Part shown: piece by piece, positions 21,380-33,128 of the stretch
Numbering within the stretch: the first letter of the stretch is position 1
Layout: every line of letters starts with the position of its first letter
From: Ganoderma boninense
Lineage: Eukaryota > Basidiomycota > Agaricomycetes > Polyporales > Polyporaceae
Assembly: GCA_002900995.3 (NCBI GenBank)
Contig: CM035312.1
Span: 2,934,602 to 2,998,601, forward strand
Direction of reading: 5' to 3'
Length of the DNA stretch: 64,000 nt
Made by a program: the position numbers and the translations under genes
Notes under the pieces: model-generated
The model's database searches: none
What the model saw: the letters and a program-made list of their open reading frames with translations, nothing else
Told to the model about the DNA's origin: nothing

Positions 21380-23095
21380 TCACCCGACACAGGACTCCAA
21401 GGTCACAGATGAGGATGAGGATCGCCCGCCAGTGACAACCGCACTGTCATGTGGGGGAACGAACTCCTTCCTCTTCTTTATCTCGTCCGTAGCCGACCCT
21501 TGCCGCCGCCGCCGCCGCTTGCGTCCCTTAACTAGCATCGTCTCCTGAGTTTTCTTCTGGTTCTCCAACTCTTCCTGAGCCAGCCGCGCAAACTGTTGCG
21601 CATCCCCCTGAATCCAAACGTCAAATACTCCCTCCCACTCCCGTGATGGCCCCGGAAAGTCTAGATTCAAGTAGATCGCTCGCACTGGCAGCTCGCCTGG
21701 GACGCTCGACGAGGGTGTTGGCGTCGTGCGACCCTGATCATGCGCAGACTTCGTTGGCTCCTCGATGGACGACGCCATTGGGGACGTGTTTGTTGGTGCG
21801 CTATACCGACATTGCACGACTTTGGAGAATTCGCGTACGATCCGTCTCGTTCCTGGGACCTGCAGGCTCGTCCCCACGACCAGGAGTAGGTCGGGCGCCG
21901 CACTACGCTTTCCCATCAGGTCCTTTTCGACGATATGGCCCACTATCTCTGCATCCCTATGATCTTCGTTGTAGAGAACGAGAGATGGTCGCAGCTTGCC
22001 AACTCCACGAGACCGCTTGGCGACCAGTCGCCGCGTTTCTTCAAGCGCAACACATTGAGGGCACAGAGGAAGCTGCCCGGAGACCAAAGAGCTGAGGAAA
22101 TCACGGAGGGGATACGAATGCGTGCATGTCGCGCAATGCATCCACTGGAGTGTACCATGCAGGGGGATGCATCTGTGGTGGCCCATTGGAGATGATCGCT
22201 TCCCGCCCCACTCAGGGAGCCCAAAACTAAGACCGGCCTTCGTCTCGAGAGCGTCGATATTTTGTGTATAGACCCGCATGAGACTACCGCGACCGTCTAG
22301 AGCCCCAAGCAGGCGATGAAATGCCGTGGGCTCAGCGTCCTCAGAAAGCTGCGACAATTTTGCAATCATTTGGCAGAAGAGCGACGTTGTGCGTTTGTAC
22401 TGTAGATTTCGGTAAGTAACGCGACCTTGAAACGAGTTGGCACGGTGCGAGTAAGAGTATATGAGGGCTGGACTGGAGCTCAGTCATTTTCCCATGGCGG
22501 CATCCTTATGTATGTCCTCGCCACGTTGTCTTGGCCAGAACTGGAATCGGCGTATTGGCTGTATTTGGACACCAATGTCAACTCAGGTCAGAGCTCCGTG
22601 ACGATGGACTGTTGTGATTCACACGTTCCAATTCCCTCAACTCATAGTTTGGATGCATGTACGACGCTCAGGGTGGCCAACTGGTCATGTTCCACCTCCA
22701 GGAGTGCTCGTAGAGGACTGCATATACAATATTGTACACCACAGCGAAGTGCGACTCACGTTGAAAACGGAAGCATCGAATAGATCCTTGCCTGATACCA
22801 GCGTTGGGTGGTTCTTCTTCGTGCTCTGGAACAGACCCTCGGACGATCTGAAATCAGGTATTCCTGCCTGCACGGAGATGCCAGCACCTATGCGCACCAA
22901 ACACAGGAAGGATTGTTAGCGTATACCGGGACTGAGGAGGGGTAGCTACTCACCGCACACTACAACGATCTTGCGCGCCTTCAATATCGCCATCACGACC
23001 CGCTTGACATGGCCCTCTGGGTCAGGCGAGAGTTTCAGAAACGAAGGAAAGACAGGGATGACCGTAGTTGCGTCCAACGGCAGGAAGGTTGTCAT
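21380..23095 (-). CDS. Sirtuin, Hst3/Hst4-like NAD-dependent histone deacetylase
   Basis: Exons 23095-22954, 22887-22760 and 22399-21380 join in phase to about 429 aa. Sirtuin motifs are complete: GAGIS formed across the first intron (residues about 48-52), GIPDFRS, YTQNID (134-139), catalytic His in HGTLQW (171), zinc Cys pairs CATC (179, 182) and CPQC (203, 206), and VVGTSLQVPG. The order and the SGKDLFDASVF / RPSLVLYNEDH strings fit the Hst3/Hst4 class, which removes acetyl from histone H3 Lys56 in the nucleus. A roughly 50-residue Ser/Thr/Pro-rich insertion sits before the final Rossmann strand, and the C-terminus has a nuclear-localisation-like run (KGRKRRRRRQG). The second intron is 360 nt, far longer than others here. 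An alternative upstream ATG at 23167 would add 24 residues. Confidence 0.88.
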
Positions 23096-24109
23096 CGGAA
23101 GAGCGAGAGCAAATACCAATGAGGGCAGAGGGTTAGCCTGGATGGATGGGAGTCCAGAGGGGGACATCTATACCGGTTTTCAACCCTTACGAGAGACAGT
23201 TACAGGGGTGGACTGAGGCGACATGGATGGCGACAGGCGAGTCAGCCGAACCGCCCGCGTGTGGCGAAAGGCCGACCTCAGTTGTGAAATTGATTCACCG
23301 CGTTTTACCTTCCCATCCGACCACGATGAGCTCCAGGGGTGAAGCTGCATTATGCTTGCCTTCATTCTCATCCTGTGTCCAGCATGATCGTTGTTTTGCT
23401 CAAGCTGTATCATATGCCGTGCAAGAACACCACCTACTGCACAACTATCCTCTGACAGCCAACAAGCCTCTTCCATCGGGGTCTTTGCTCTGCCAGATTT
23501 CACACGCATACTCACGTGCGAGAGGCCTTGGATCAGGGCGTTGCCACTTGTAAAAGGGCATCACATAGATCAGAGCATTCGTAAGAGATAGCGTCATGCC
23601 ATATCGAAGACCTAGCATAAAATGGAGAGGATGATTAGTGAGGGTAACGATTCCAATGGTCACACGGCAGGCAAGTGAGGTCCGACCTTCGAGGAGAAAG
23701 GAAAATACGACGCAGTATGGAACGAGAGGACATGCCCCGAACACAAATACAGTCTACGCGCCACGTAGCAGCGCAGGAGAGGAACAATCCTCTTAGAAGG
23801 TTATTACAGAACTCATGCTATTACTGGCGCTGGCGTGGATGCGACCCAAACGTGCGGGCACCCTGCACATATTACCGAAGACAGCCAGCAGTACAATACG
23901 AAACCGATATGGGGAGCACTTGCACAGGAGAGCCCGTGAGCAGGTCCGTCCATCGAAGTCAGTCTGAACCACCTATCAACATTGCACGTAGGCCAGGAAG
24001 ACTGAGAGTGGTTCAATTGATTAACTATGCAAACAGCCTGGGTACAGCAAACGACATAGCTGCCGAAAAAACGGTCAGAATAGCATACGAAGTACTGCGT
24101 GTCAGCCAT
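23096..24109. other. Intergenic with possible membrane-protein remnant
   Basis: Minus-strand frames at 23445-23744 and 23813-24100 contain hydrophobic stretches (LRYGMTLSLTNALIYVMPFYKW; YVVCCTQAVCIVNQL) that look like pieces of a membrane protein, but I could not assemble them and recognise no family. Confidence 0.35.
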
Positions 24110-26570
24110 GGCCGTGTCCAGATTCCTGTCGTCCTTGTCGTCCTCGTCGTAGTGCACTGCAGAGCTTCGCGCCAGGCTTGCCCACAGGCTGTCGTTCCGC
24201 ACAGTCGAGGACCGCCCTTGCTGGCCTGTGGCGTCCTTGTCGTCCGCGTGCTCGCCGTCGTCCTTGTCGTCCTCGTCGTAGTGCGCTGCAGAGCTTCGCA
24301 CGCGTCCCGCACAGCACCGGCGTGCCGCCGATCTGCGCGCCAGGCTTGCCCACAGGCTGTCGTTCCGCACAGTCGAGGACCGCCTTTGCTGGCCTGTGTC
24401 GTCCTTGTCGTCCGCGTGCTCGCCGTCGTCCTTGTCGTCCTCGTCGTAGGTAGTGCGCTGCAGAGCTTCGCGCCAGGCTTGCCCACAGGCTGTCGTTCCG
24501 CACAGTCGAGGACCGCCCTTGCTGGCCTGTGGCGTCCTTGTCGTCCGCGTGCTCGCCGTCGTCCTTGTCGTCCTCGTCGTAGTGCGCTGCAGAGCTTCGC
24601 GCCAGGCTTGCCCACAGGCTGTCGTTCCGCACAGTCGAGGACCGCCCTTGCTGGCCTGTGGCGTCCTTGTCGTCCGCGTGCTCGCCGTCGTCCTTGTCGT
24701 CCTCGTCGTAGTGCGCTGCAGAGCTTCGCGCCAGGCTTGCCCACAGGCTGTCGTTTCCGCACAGTCGAGGACCGCCCTTGCTGGCCTGTGTCGTCCTTTG
24801 TCGTCCGCGTGCTCGCCGTCGTCCTTGTCGTCCTCGTCGTAGTGCGCTGCAGAGCTTCGCGCCAGGCTTGCCCACAGGCTGTCGTTCCGCACAGTCGAGG
24901 ACCGCCCTTGCTGGCCTGTGGCGTCCTTGTCGTCCGCGTGCTCGCCGTCGTCCTTGTCGTCCTCGTCGTAGTGCGCTGCAGAGCTTCGCACGCGTCCCGC
25001 ACAGCACCGGCGTGCCGCCGATCTGCGCGCCAGGCTTGCCCACAGGCTGTCGTTCCGCACAGTCGAGGACCGCCCTTGCTGGCCTGTGGCGTCCTTGTCG
25101 TCCGCGTGCTCGCCGTCGTCCTTGTCGTCCTCGTCGTAGTGCGCTGCAGAGCTTCGCACGCGTCCGCACACAGCACCGGCGTGCCGCCGATCTGCGCGCC
25201 AGGCTTGCCCACAGGCTGTTGTTCCGCACAGTCGAGGACCGCCCTTGCTGGCCTGTGGCGTCCTTGTCGTCCGCGTGCTCGCCGTCGTCCTTGTCGTCCT
25301 CGTCGTAGTGCGCTGCAGAGCTTCGCGCCAGGCTTGCCCACAGGCTGTCGTTCCGCACAGTCGAGGACCGCCCTTGCTGGCCTGTGTCGTCCTTGTCGTC
25401 CGCGTGCTCGCCGTCGTCCTTGTCGTCCTCGTCGTAGTGCGCTGCAGAGCTTCGCGCCAGGCTTGCCCACAGGCTGTCGTTCCGCACAGTCGAGGACCGC
25501 CCTTGCTGGCCTGTGGCGTCCTTGTCGTCCGCGTGCTCGCCGTCGTCCTTGTCGTCCTCGTCGTAGTGCGCTGCAGAGCTTCGCACGCGTCCCGCACAGC
25601 ACCGGCGTGCCGCCGATCTGCGCGCCAGGCTTGCCCACAGGCTGTCGTTCCGCACAGTCGAGGACCGCCCTTGCTGGCCTGTGGCGTCCTTGTCGTCCGC
25701 GTGCTCGCCGTCGTCCTTGTCGTCCTCGTCGTAGTGCGCTCCAGAGCTTCGCACGCGTCCCGCACAGCACCGGCGTGCCGCCGATCTGCGCGCCAGGCTT
25801 GCCCACAGGCTGTTGTTCCGCACAGTCGAGGACCGCCCTTGCTGGCCTGTGTCGTCCTTGTCGTCCGCGTGCTCGCCGTCGTCCTTGTCGTCCTCGTCGT
25901 AGTGCGCTGCAGAGCTTCGCACGCGTCCCGCACAGCACCGGCGTGCCGCCGATCTGCGCGCCAGGCTTGCCCACAGGCTGTCGTTCCGCACAGTCGAGGA
26001 CCGCCCTTGCTGGCCTGTGGCGTCCTTGTCGTCCGCGTGCTCGCCGTCGTCCTTGTCGTCCTCGTCGTAGTGCGCTGCAGAGCTTCGCACGCGTCCCGCA
26101 CAGCACCGGCGTGCCGCCGATCTGCGCGCCAGGCTTGCCCACAGGCTGTCGTTCCGCACAGTCGAGGACCGCCCTTGCTGGCCTGTGGCGTCCTTGTCGT
26201 CCGCGTGCTCGCCGTCGTCCTTGTCGTCCTCGTCGTAGTGCGCTGCAGAGCTTCGCGCCAGGCTTGCCCACAGGCTGTCGTTCCGCACAGTCGAGGACCG
26301 CCCTTGCTGGCCTGTGTCGTCCTTGTCGTCCGCGTGCTCGCCGTCGTCCTTGTCGTCCTCGTCGTAGTGCGCTGCAGAGCTTCGCACGCGTCCCGCACAG
26401 CACCGGCGTGCCGCCGATCTGCGCGCCAGGCTTGCCCACAGGCTGTCGTTCCGTGTAGTCGAGGACCGCCCTTGCTGGCTTGCGTGTCCGCCACGGCCGC
26501 ATCCAGCTTGCTGTCGTCGTTGCCAGTGCCATGCGGAGCTTCTCACGCGTCCCCAACAGCAAGCACTTTG
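24110..26570. repeat. Minisatellite of 129-bp (S) and 168-bp (L) units, 16 copies
   Basis: The unit core AGAGCTTCGC occurs at 24161, 24290, 24462, 24591, 24720, 24851, 24980, 25148, 25317, 25446, 25575, 25743, 25911, 26079, 26247 and 26376. L units carry a 39-nt insertion (ACGCGTCCCGCACAGCACC...). From left to right the order is S L S S S S L L S S L L L L S L, with degenerate partial units at both ends. Both lengths are multiples of three, and no stops occur in several frames, so long spurious open frames cover the array on both strands. A 4-nt insertion (near 24450) and single-base insertions (near 24755 and 24797) break any one frame, which argues against translation. Confidence 0.9.
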
Positions 26571-27599
26571 GGGTTTTCATCGTGATGTGCCAGATAACAG
26601 GAGTTTCAAACGATGATTTATCACTATTAACTCACATGTTGAACCCGCTTTCATCTGTAGAAAACTCCCGATGAGAAGGGTTGCTCACAGGCCGCGGCGT
26701 CCGGACACTCTTGGGTGCTGACGAGGCTGTGGGATCAGTGGAGCTGGTGGTTGAAATGCGCAAGCTCAGGAGTCCCAGACACAGGATCGGCGAGGGAATG
26801 GAGGACAGAATTGTGGGTAAGTTGACTGTGTTTGAGCGCCCATTGTCTCCGGTGACCACGTCGGGCGCTTCCGGCATCCTCCGCGTACTCCCCGTGCATG
26901 TGACCGGTTTTCACACATTCTGCCAGGATTTTGCCCACCACCCCAGTACCACCCCTTGACTGGCTTGACCGCCTACTTATGAGAAGAGCGGTACGTCGCT
27001 GCCGTCTGGAGACATCTTTTTACGTGCAGCGTAGGCCAGCCCGACTGAATTCGAACCGCGGCCATGGTATTGGGGTTGATTACACATAACAGGATATTCA
27101 ACGCGGAGACAAGAATGGATGTGGCATATACAGGCTTGGAGCGTGGTGACGAGCGACAGTGTTCACTTCGTTGCAAGCCGACCCTGCTCAGGCTGTATCT
27201 TGTATGACCGACTTAAAGCCTCCCAGAATGCGCTCTCGCTCGTCTTCCCTTTCCGGAGTTTCTTCTCGGTCTGTGGGTCTAGCCCGAATATATCGGGATG
27301 TGATCTTTTCCTATCCAGGGCTTTGCATCAAACTATGTACACAGAGGTCGCATATTACTCACAAGTGATCAAGCAGTCCGCCGCGATTGAACCGTCCTTG
27401 GCAGAGAGGATGAGGACAGTCGTATCCATGCCCAATCTTGCGCTCCCTCTGCCCGTATACCCTGATATCCTGTTTTTTCCGCCTTTTCTCCCTATAGAAG
27501 TCACCTCGGGCAGGGTCCCTAGACCCGTGCCGGGAGCTGTCAGATCCCTGAGGAATTCAGATAGATTTCATCATCAGACCAATGCTCCACCTGTGCAAC
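26571..27599. other. Intergenic
   Basis: Short frames on both strands without motifs. The 3' flank of the JmjC gene (ends 27600) is here. Confidence 0.4.
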
Positions 27600-29766
27600 T
27601 CACCAGCGTGGCTTCAATGTCGGTCGACAAGTCGAGAGTTTTCGTGATGGCGTGCGGTGTGACTCCTGCCATCTACTAGTGAGCACGACGTAAAATATCA
27701 CTGAGCCTCGCAACTCACTGATAGACATTGATTCCGCTGCTGTTGTTGCACACCAGGCATACCACAATAACGTGTGCAATTGAAGCACGTCATCTCCCTG
27801 CGAGGTCAGACGCTGAAGACGTAATTCGGACGCCACTCGATCCGTCCTCGCCAGATTCTCCACAGAAACGAAGTCACAGGCTACCTTCACAGCATTTCGG
27901 ACGTTCCGCACCTATGGCGACGAATAAGAGACTGTCACGGGATATACAGCATTGCAAGCGTACTTGATGAGCACAACCAGCAGGGACGAAGACCGCATCA
28001 CCAAGGCGCTGCAGAACTCTCCATATCGGCACCTTGTGCTGAGCCATAAATGCTCGTATCAGGTCGTCCGATAGGAAGACGACTTGTGCGTGGATTGGAT
28101 CTCCTTCCCCCGAATAAAGGCCTTTGTCAAGAATAAACTTGCGCAGAGCTGGTAAGGCCTCATATGGGACAATGTCCCATATCGCGGCAGCGTCAGAGGG
28201 GGCAGCAGACGACCACACAAGAATATTGATAGCGTCCGTCATATCGATATGCAGTTTGGTAGTCCCGTAGCGGTCATCGTCAGGGGAAGATGCCAAAGCG
28301 ACATACATCTTGGGGCCTTCAAAGAAAAGCGTGGTCAGCCCAAGACGTACACGGTAAGCACGGTGTTACCTAAATCTGGGGAAACATGGCTGTTGTTGGG
28401 ATAATGAGAAGCCAGATTAAGTATGCCGTTGCAACGAGTGACGTCTGGACAAGGACAACCGGAAGAAAATGCGTCGAACAGTTGAGGGAACTCGGTGCGG
28501 AAGTGCTTTTGTGGAGGCCAATCCTGGGAAGCCTGACGCTCAGTTCAGCCTTTAAGAGACCGTAGAAGACAGAACATGCCTTGAGCTTCATGACATTTGG
28601 ACTCAATTCGGGCGCAGTCATCTGAGAAAAAAAGGCTGCTACGGACGAACGGGATGTGATCCCTGTCGCGCAGTCGATCAGCTGGACTGATCTCGAGCCA
28701 TACTCCCTGATAAAATGACTGGGAGTCCACCGTCCCTGAAAGTCCGTATGCACATTCTGGACGACAATCGGAGCTCCACGTCGCCACAGCTTGCGAAATT
28801 GGTCGGTAGTGAAAGAATCATGATTGAGGGTCACGATCACCGTCGGCGGCTGATCGAGATGGTTGGGTACACATGGCTCATTGACTCCGGCCACGCAGTA
28901 CACCTCCATGTCGGCCACTGCCGCATTCAGTTCATCGGGGAGAAAACGGCTTCGTGGCACTAGGTTTTGGACGTCGTGAAGCCTGTCACTGGAACCACAC
29001 GCCGACAACTAACATTTGATAATGATTATAGGCGCACCAGTAAGCAAACTTCTGGGCAATATCAAATGCTTACTTACCCGAGGATCGACAATGTCTTGAA
29101 TACAGGCATTGCAGTATTCATTCCCGCAGTCGCGACAGAACCATGTCTCTGAGAAAAGATCCGAGTCACACCAATCTAAATATTCATATAAGGTCCATGA
29201 CTTGGGGCAAATCAATCATAGAGATATAACGATGGCGCCTACCACAGGTGACTCTGATATCCAATTCTCTTCTTCCAAATACGGTGTGTGGACTGGAACA
29301 GTGGCTCTGTTCCCTCCTAAGCAAGGGATAGAGAATGGATGCACAAGCCCTCTATAAGCCCCAGACGATCATCAGCATTCCATGTAGCGGAAAATAGGCA
29401 GTGCCACATACCTTGGTTGAGATGATTGCGTCCGTTGTTAAACGCCGATTGTAGATGTGCGCCAGATCTGCCTCCGGGCCACCAACCGCTTTGAATGATA
29501 TCGATATCTCCGGCGGGGACGCAACTGATCCTTCACATACGGCGACACGACGGAAACCTACGACCCAAAACGAATGTATCAGCAATACATAGGTGAGAGA
29601 GCTTCAAAAGAAGGGCACCTTGAAAACGGCAAGCGTTTGCGAGTTTGCGGGACGAGGTGTCTAGGCAACTGACACATTTGGGCAAGTGCCTAAAGAGGGA
29701 CCGTTGCGAGCGAGATCGACAAGCGGTCGTCTGAGTAGACCATGTCGTAGTGGTATTGTCGCTCAT
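27600..29766 (-). CDS. JmjC-domain protein, KDM3-like histone demethylase
   Basis: Eight exons: 29766-29619, 29557-29412, 29351-29243, 29175-29078, 29008-28580, 28523-28370, 28316-27964 and 27911-27600; all phases agree, giving about 582 aa. N-terminal Cys-rich parts read CVSCLDTSS and CDWCDSDLFSETWFCRDCG, a zinc region ahead of the catalytic domain as in KDM3/JHDM2 proteins. The JmjC domain starts at VTLNHDSFTTDQFRKLWRRG; iron ligands His384 and Asp386 (KLHIDMTDA) and His478 (FVPAGCAHQV) are present, as is the C-terminal VRNAVKVACDFVSVENL segment. KDM3 enzymes demethylate H3K9 using 2-oxoglutarate and Fe(II); activity here is inferred from the ligands. The intron at 28524-28579 uses a GC donor (AAG/GCATGT). 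The exact C-terminus after LLWYAW is less certain. Confidence 0.85.
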
Positions 29767-30024
29767 GGCAGACCGGTGGGTAGGAGGCTCGACAGCGCAC
29801 TGCTGCAGTGCTCTGAAGGCGCCAGAGCATTACGTCATCATTTAACACAACCGTCTGCAGGAAACCCTAACCTTGGCCATTACCTGGCCGCGACAAATTC
29901 AACAACAGCAACCAGTTACGAGGGCAGCTGGAATGCGCGCCACAACTGGAAGATCCATAACTGAGATGTCCTCTTTGCAATCGCTTGGTTGCCCGTGCGC
30001 GCACCGGCCCGGTAGCCCTCTACC
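29767..30024. other. Short intergenic / 5' flank of the JmjC gene
   Basis: Promoter side of the JmjC gene and left junction of the LINE; no motif stands out. Confidence 0.3.
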
Positions 30025-32500
30025 ATGATGCCCGAGACCATAATGGTGGCGCACCTGTCCTTAACCCGAGCTGGGAGGCAGCGCTGGCCCTGTCGCCAAG
30101 GCTGCGCACTCCCGGCGGATGCCATCGACTTCGCAGCTGTCCGCCCTCCCTGGCCGCTCCCTCCCGCTACCCGTGTCGAGGCTTGCTCGCATCTCCGACA
30201 GGTCCTTACCCCCCTCCGCCCTACTGGCTACCAGTCCGAACGCGCGGTCCGCGAATGGAGAGCCATTGCCCCCCTCGATCCCCTCGATGACCTCGCTAGA
30301 GATGGGCCAATGCCCGCGTCTCGCTCAGTGCTGGAGATCCGACAAAGACACATGGGCCGCATCCTCGCTGTCCCACCCCGGGGAAACCTGTGGCCCGTCC
30401 TGCGTTCCTTCCTCGACTCCAAGCCCCGCCCAGTGCAGGTGGGCGCTGCAGCACTGCGAGAAACTTTCGAGGCGCATATATATGAACCCCCCTCAATCCT
30501 TGCCGGATACTTTCAACGCTCTCCGGCATGCGCTCAATCGCATCACAGCACAGCCCCTCCCTCCCCGGACGCTCGATACTACGGATGGAAAGTTCTTCTC
30601 CTGGCCGTTTTCAGTTGACGAGGTGGATGCCGTCAAGGCTCACATCCGGGCGCACTGCAATGGCTCCGCGACGGGGTTGGATGGCCCTGACTATTCAGCA
30701 GTCCTTGCGGTCCCCTCCGATGCTCTCCGGGACCTCTTCCAGCGTTGCATTGACGATCATACAGTCCCGCAACCCTGGCTTACAGCCATGATTGCTGCTG
30801 TCAGAAAGCCGGGCAAAGATGCAAAAGACCCCGCTAGTTACCGCACCATCGGCCTTGACAGCTGCTTCCTCAAGATGCTCACCCTGCTGATTGATCGCCG
30901 GCTCGGAGACTGGGCAGAAGCTACGGGCCGCATCCCCGACAGCCAGAGTGGCTTTCGCAAGGTACATCGGACCCTCAACAACGCATTCGTGCTGCGCGGG
31001 CTTGTCGAGAAAGCACGCGCCCTCGATCGCACGCTCTGCGCTATCTTCCTCGACCTCACTAATGCGTTCCCGTCAGTCGACTAGCCCACGCTATGGATCA
31101 AACTCCTACAATGGGGAGCATCTGGACCTTTCCTTGAATGGCTGCGCTTGCGGTACGCCAGCCTGCGGTATGTGGTCCGGCACAACAATGAGCCCTCAGA
31201 GGTGTTTACTGCCACTGCGGGAATCCTCACGGGCGACCCTGCCTCCCCAGTTCTCTTCATCTCCCACTTCCGCCTCACGCCGCACCCCGATGATGTGGAG
31301 CTCGCAGGCTCGGTCGTCTCCAATATGGAGTTGGCAGACGACATGTGCCGAAGACCCTGGCGCTCGCTTTCGGCCGCCTCCCCTCCCCTTTGCCAGTCTT
31401 CTCGGCCCACGACAGCTCCTTCTCTCACAGACTCTGTCACTTACACGGGTACTCACATCTCCACCACGCATGCCAACATCTTCTCCCCCCACTATGTGCG
31501 GAAAGAGCTTACCGCCCGCAGTGCGGCGAGTACAGCGCTCTCCTTGGAGTCCCATGCTGGCGCCGTCCTACCGCATGTTGCGTGGACCCTGTACTACACC
31601 CATGTGGAACCCCACGTGTTGCTGTCGACGCCCACGGCCGTTTCTCCCAGCCACTCAAAGCACTGCAGCGTACCTACCTGCGACGGCTCATGGGCGTTAG
31701 CACACACTCACAGATGGCCCCCCTTTGCACTGAGACACGCATATGGCCCATACGCTACAGTCGCATGGAACTCGCCCTCCGCTATACCCAATACGTCGTC
31801 CGCGAAGGGACGCGCTTCCCCGCTTTAGCCCTGCGTGATGCTGTCGACAATGCCCGCACGCTGCGCTCGTCCTGGTGGGAGGATATACAACATGCCCTCG
31901 CTGCGCTCCCCGTCCCAGTCCACATGCGAGACTGGGAGCTGGGCCCGACGGCGCTCACCCTGGCAGCCGCCATACACGATCTGTCAACCTCGCTGGCCCA
32001 GCATCTGTACGACGACTCAATGGCTTCCGCCAGACTGCCGCTCATCTAGGCTCGGAGAGGCCCGGAGCCGCACATTCTGTCCCTGTTCTGTCCTGACTCG
32101 CCCTCCCATCTGGTGCCACCGTGGCGCGCCTACCTTGACGTGGCACGTCCCAGTCACAGGTCTGCGCTTGTGCGGCTCATGGTGCACCCCCTGGCGGTTG
32201 AGGTGTTCCGGCGGTCCCCTGGGGGCGTCCCCGCGACAAACCTCGCTTACTTGTTAGCGTTCTCCCCTATGCACCCGGGCGAGGTGCTCGTGGTGCTCCT
32301 GGAAAGACGGGATGTGGTCCCTGTGCTTGCTGAGTTCGTTTATAATTTGTTACATACCGTGCAGCTGTTGCCCCGCTTCTCCCTGCGTCGGGCAGCGATG
32401 TCTGAGGAGAGCTGGAGGTCTCGGCACAACAGAATGAAATACAGTTTGTCTGTGTTCCTCTATCGTAGTTGGCCCAGTTATGTTGATGTGGTTCTCCCTC
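30025..32500 (+). mobile_element. Decayed non-LTR retrotransposon (LINE), reverse transcriptase region
   Basis: Frame-shifted pieces in order: MGRILAVPPRGNLWPVLRSF and LRETFEAHIYEPPS; then NGSATGLDGPDY, RKPGKDAKDPASYRTIGLD, GRIPDSQSGFRKVHRT, motif A as FLDLTNAFPSVD, an in-frame TAG at 31082-31084 directly after it, then WGASGPFLEWLRLRYASLRY, AGILTGDPASPVLF and a motif C-like ELADDM. Further down come YLRRLMGVSTHSQMAPLCTE and HRSALVRLMVHPLAVE, which fit the C-terminal part of fungal LINE ORF2 proteins. The apurinic endonuclease domain is missing. No target-site duplication or poly(A) tail was found. A fragment of the same family lies at 47332-47595. Confidence 0.8.
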
Positions 32501-32717
32501 GGGGAAGCTGCGGGATTTCCAGAGTGCGTGTGTGTGGCCTGCGAGCACCGCACTTGCGCTGGTTTTTTAAGCATGCCTCAAAGGTTGCATCGCGTCGCCT
32601 TGCACTGTTTTTACAGTGCCCCTCCCGCTCCAGGGACGGGGGAGTTCTGACGCACGGCGGGGCGACCGTTGGACGTACTCCTGACCCCAGTAAGGGGCAC
32701 GGACCCACCTTCATTTA

Positions 32718-33128
32718 CTAATCTCTTGATTTCCCTTCCCGTGAAAAATGCGGAAGCTCCGCCTTGATGTTGGAAGAAGCTATGACGGGGGACAGTAGAG
32801 ACGTTGCCTGTGGCTGCATTACGAAATTAGCGGATGTGAAAGCGCCGTGTTCAAGTGACGGACGTACGTAGAGGTCGTCAACGGTGAGAGCTGTGTGCGG
32901 TGGCGGCGGTGGGAGTGGTACTTGCGCGGCATCGGCCTCAATGCGTTGATTGAAGTTTTGCAAGCTGGGAGCGATTGTTGTGAATGGGGATCGCGCGGGC
33001 CGTCGGCGCGGGCAGTGGTTCACGAGTACTGCACGAAAAAATCCTCTCGCACTAGGCACATCCGAGGGGTGAAGCAAATCGAGACCAAAGCAGTTGAGCT
33101 GGAGGAGAATAGCGCACAACGTATCCAA
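32718..33128 (-). pseudogene. Gag-like retrotransposon remnant
   Basis: The minus strand encodes HTALTVDDLYVRPSLEHGAF and IKAELPHFSREGKSRD, parallel to LALTADDLRRSLKQAF and LKVEAPHFHGKEIEDTD in the gag remnant at 6067. The reading ends at 32718 where the gag core should begin. Confidence 0.4.

Noticed and set aside
23675..26585. Very long open frames (up to about 927 codons) on both strands over 23.7-26.6 kb
   Set aside because: They result from a tandem repeat whose unit lengths are multiples of three and that lacks stops; peptides are low-complexity on both strands (VLVVRVLAVVLVVLV; DEDDKDDGEHADD) and unit-specific indels break every frame.
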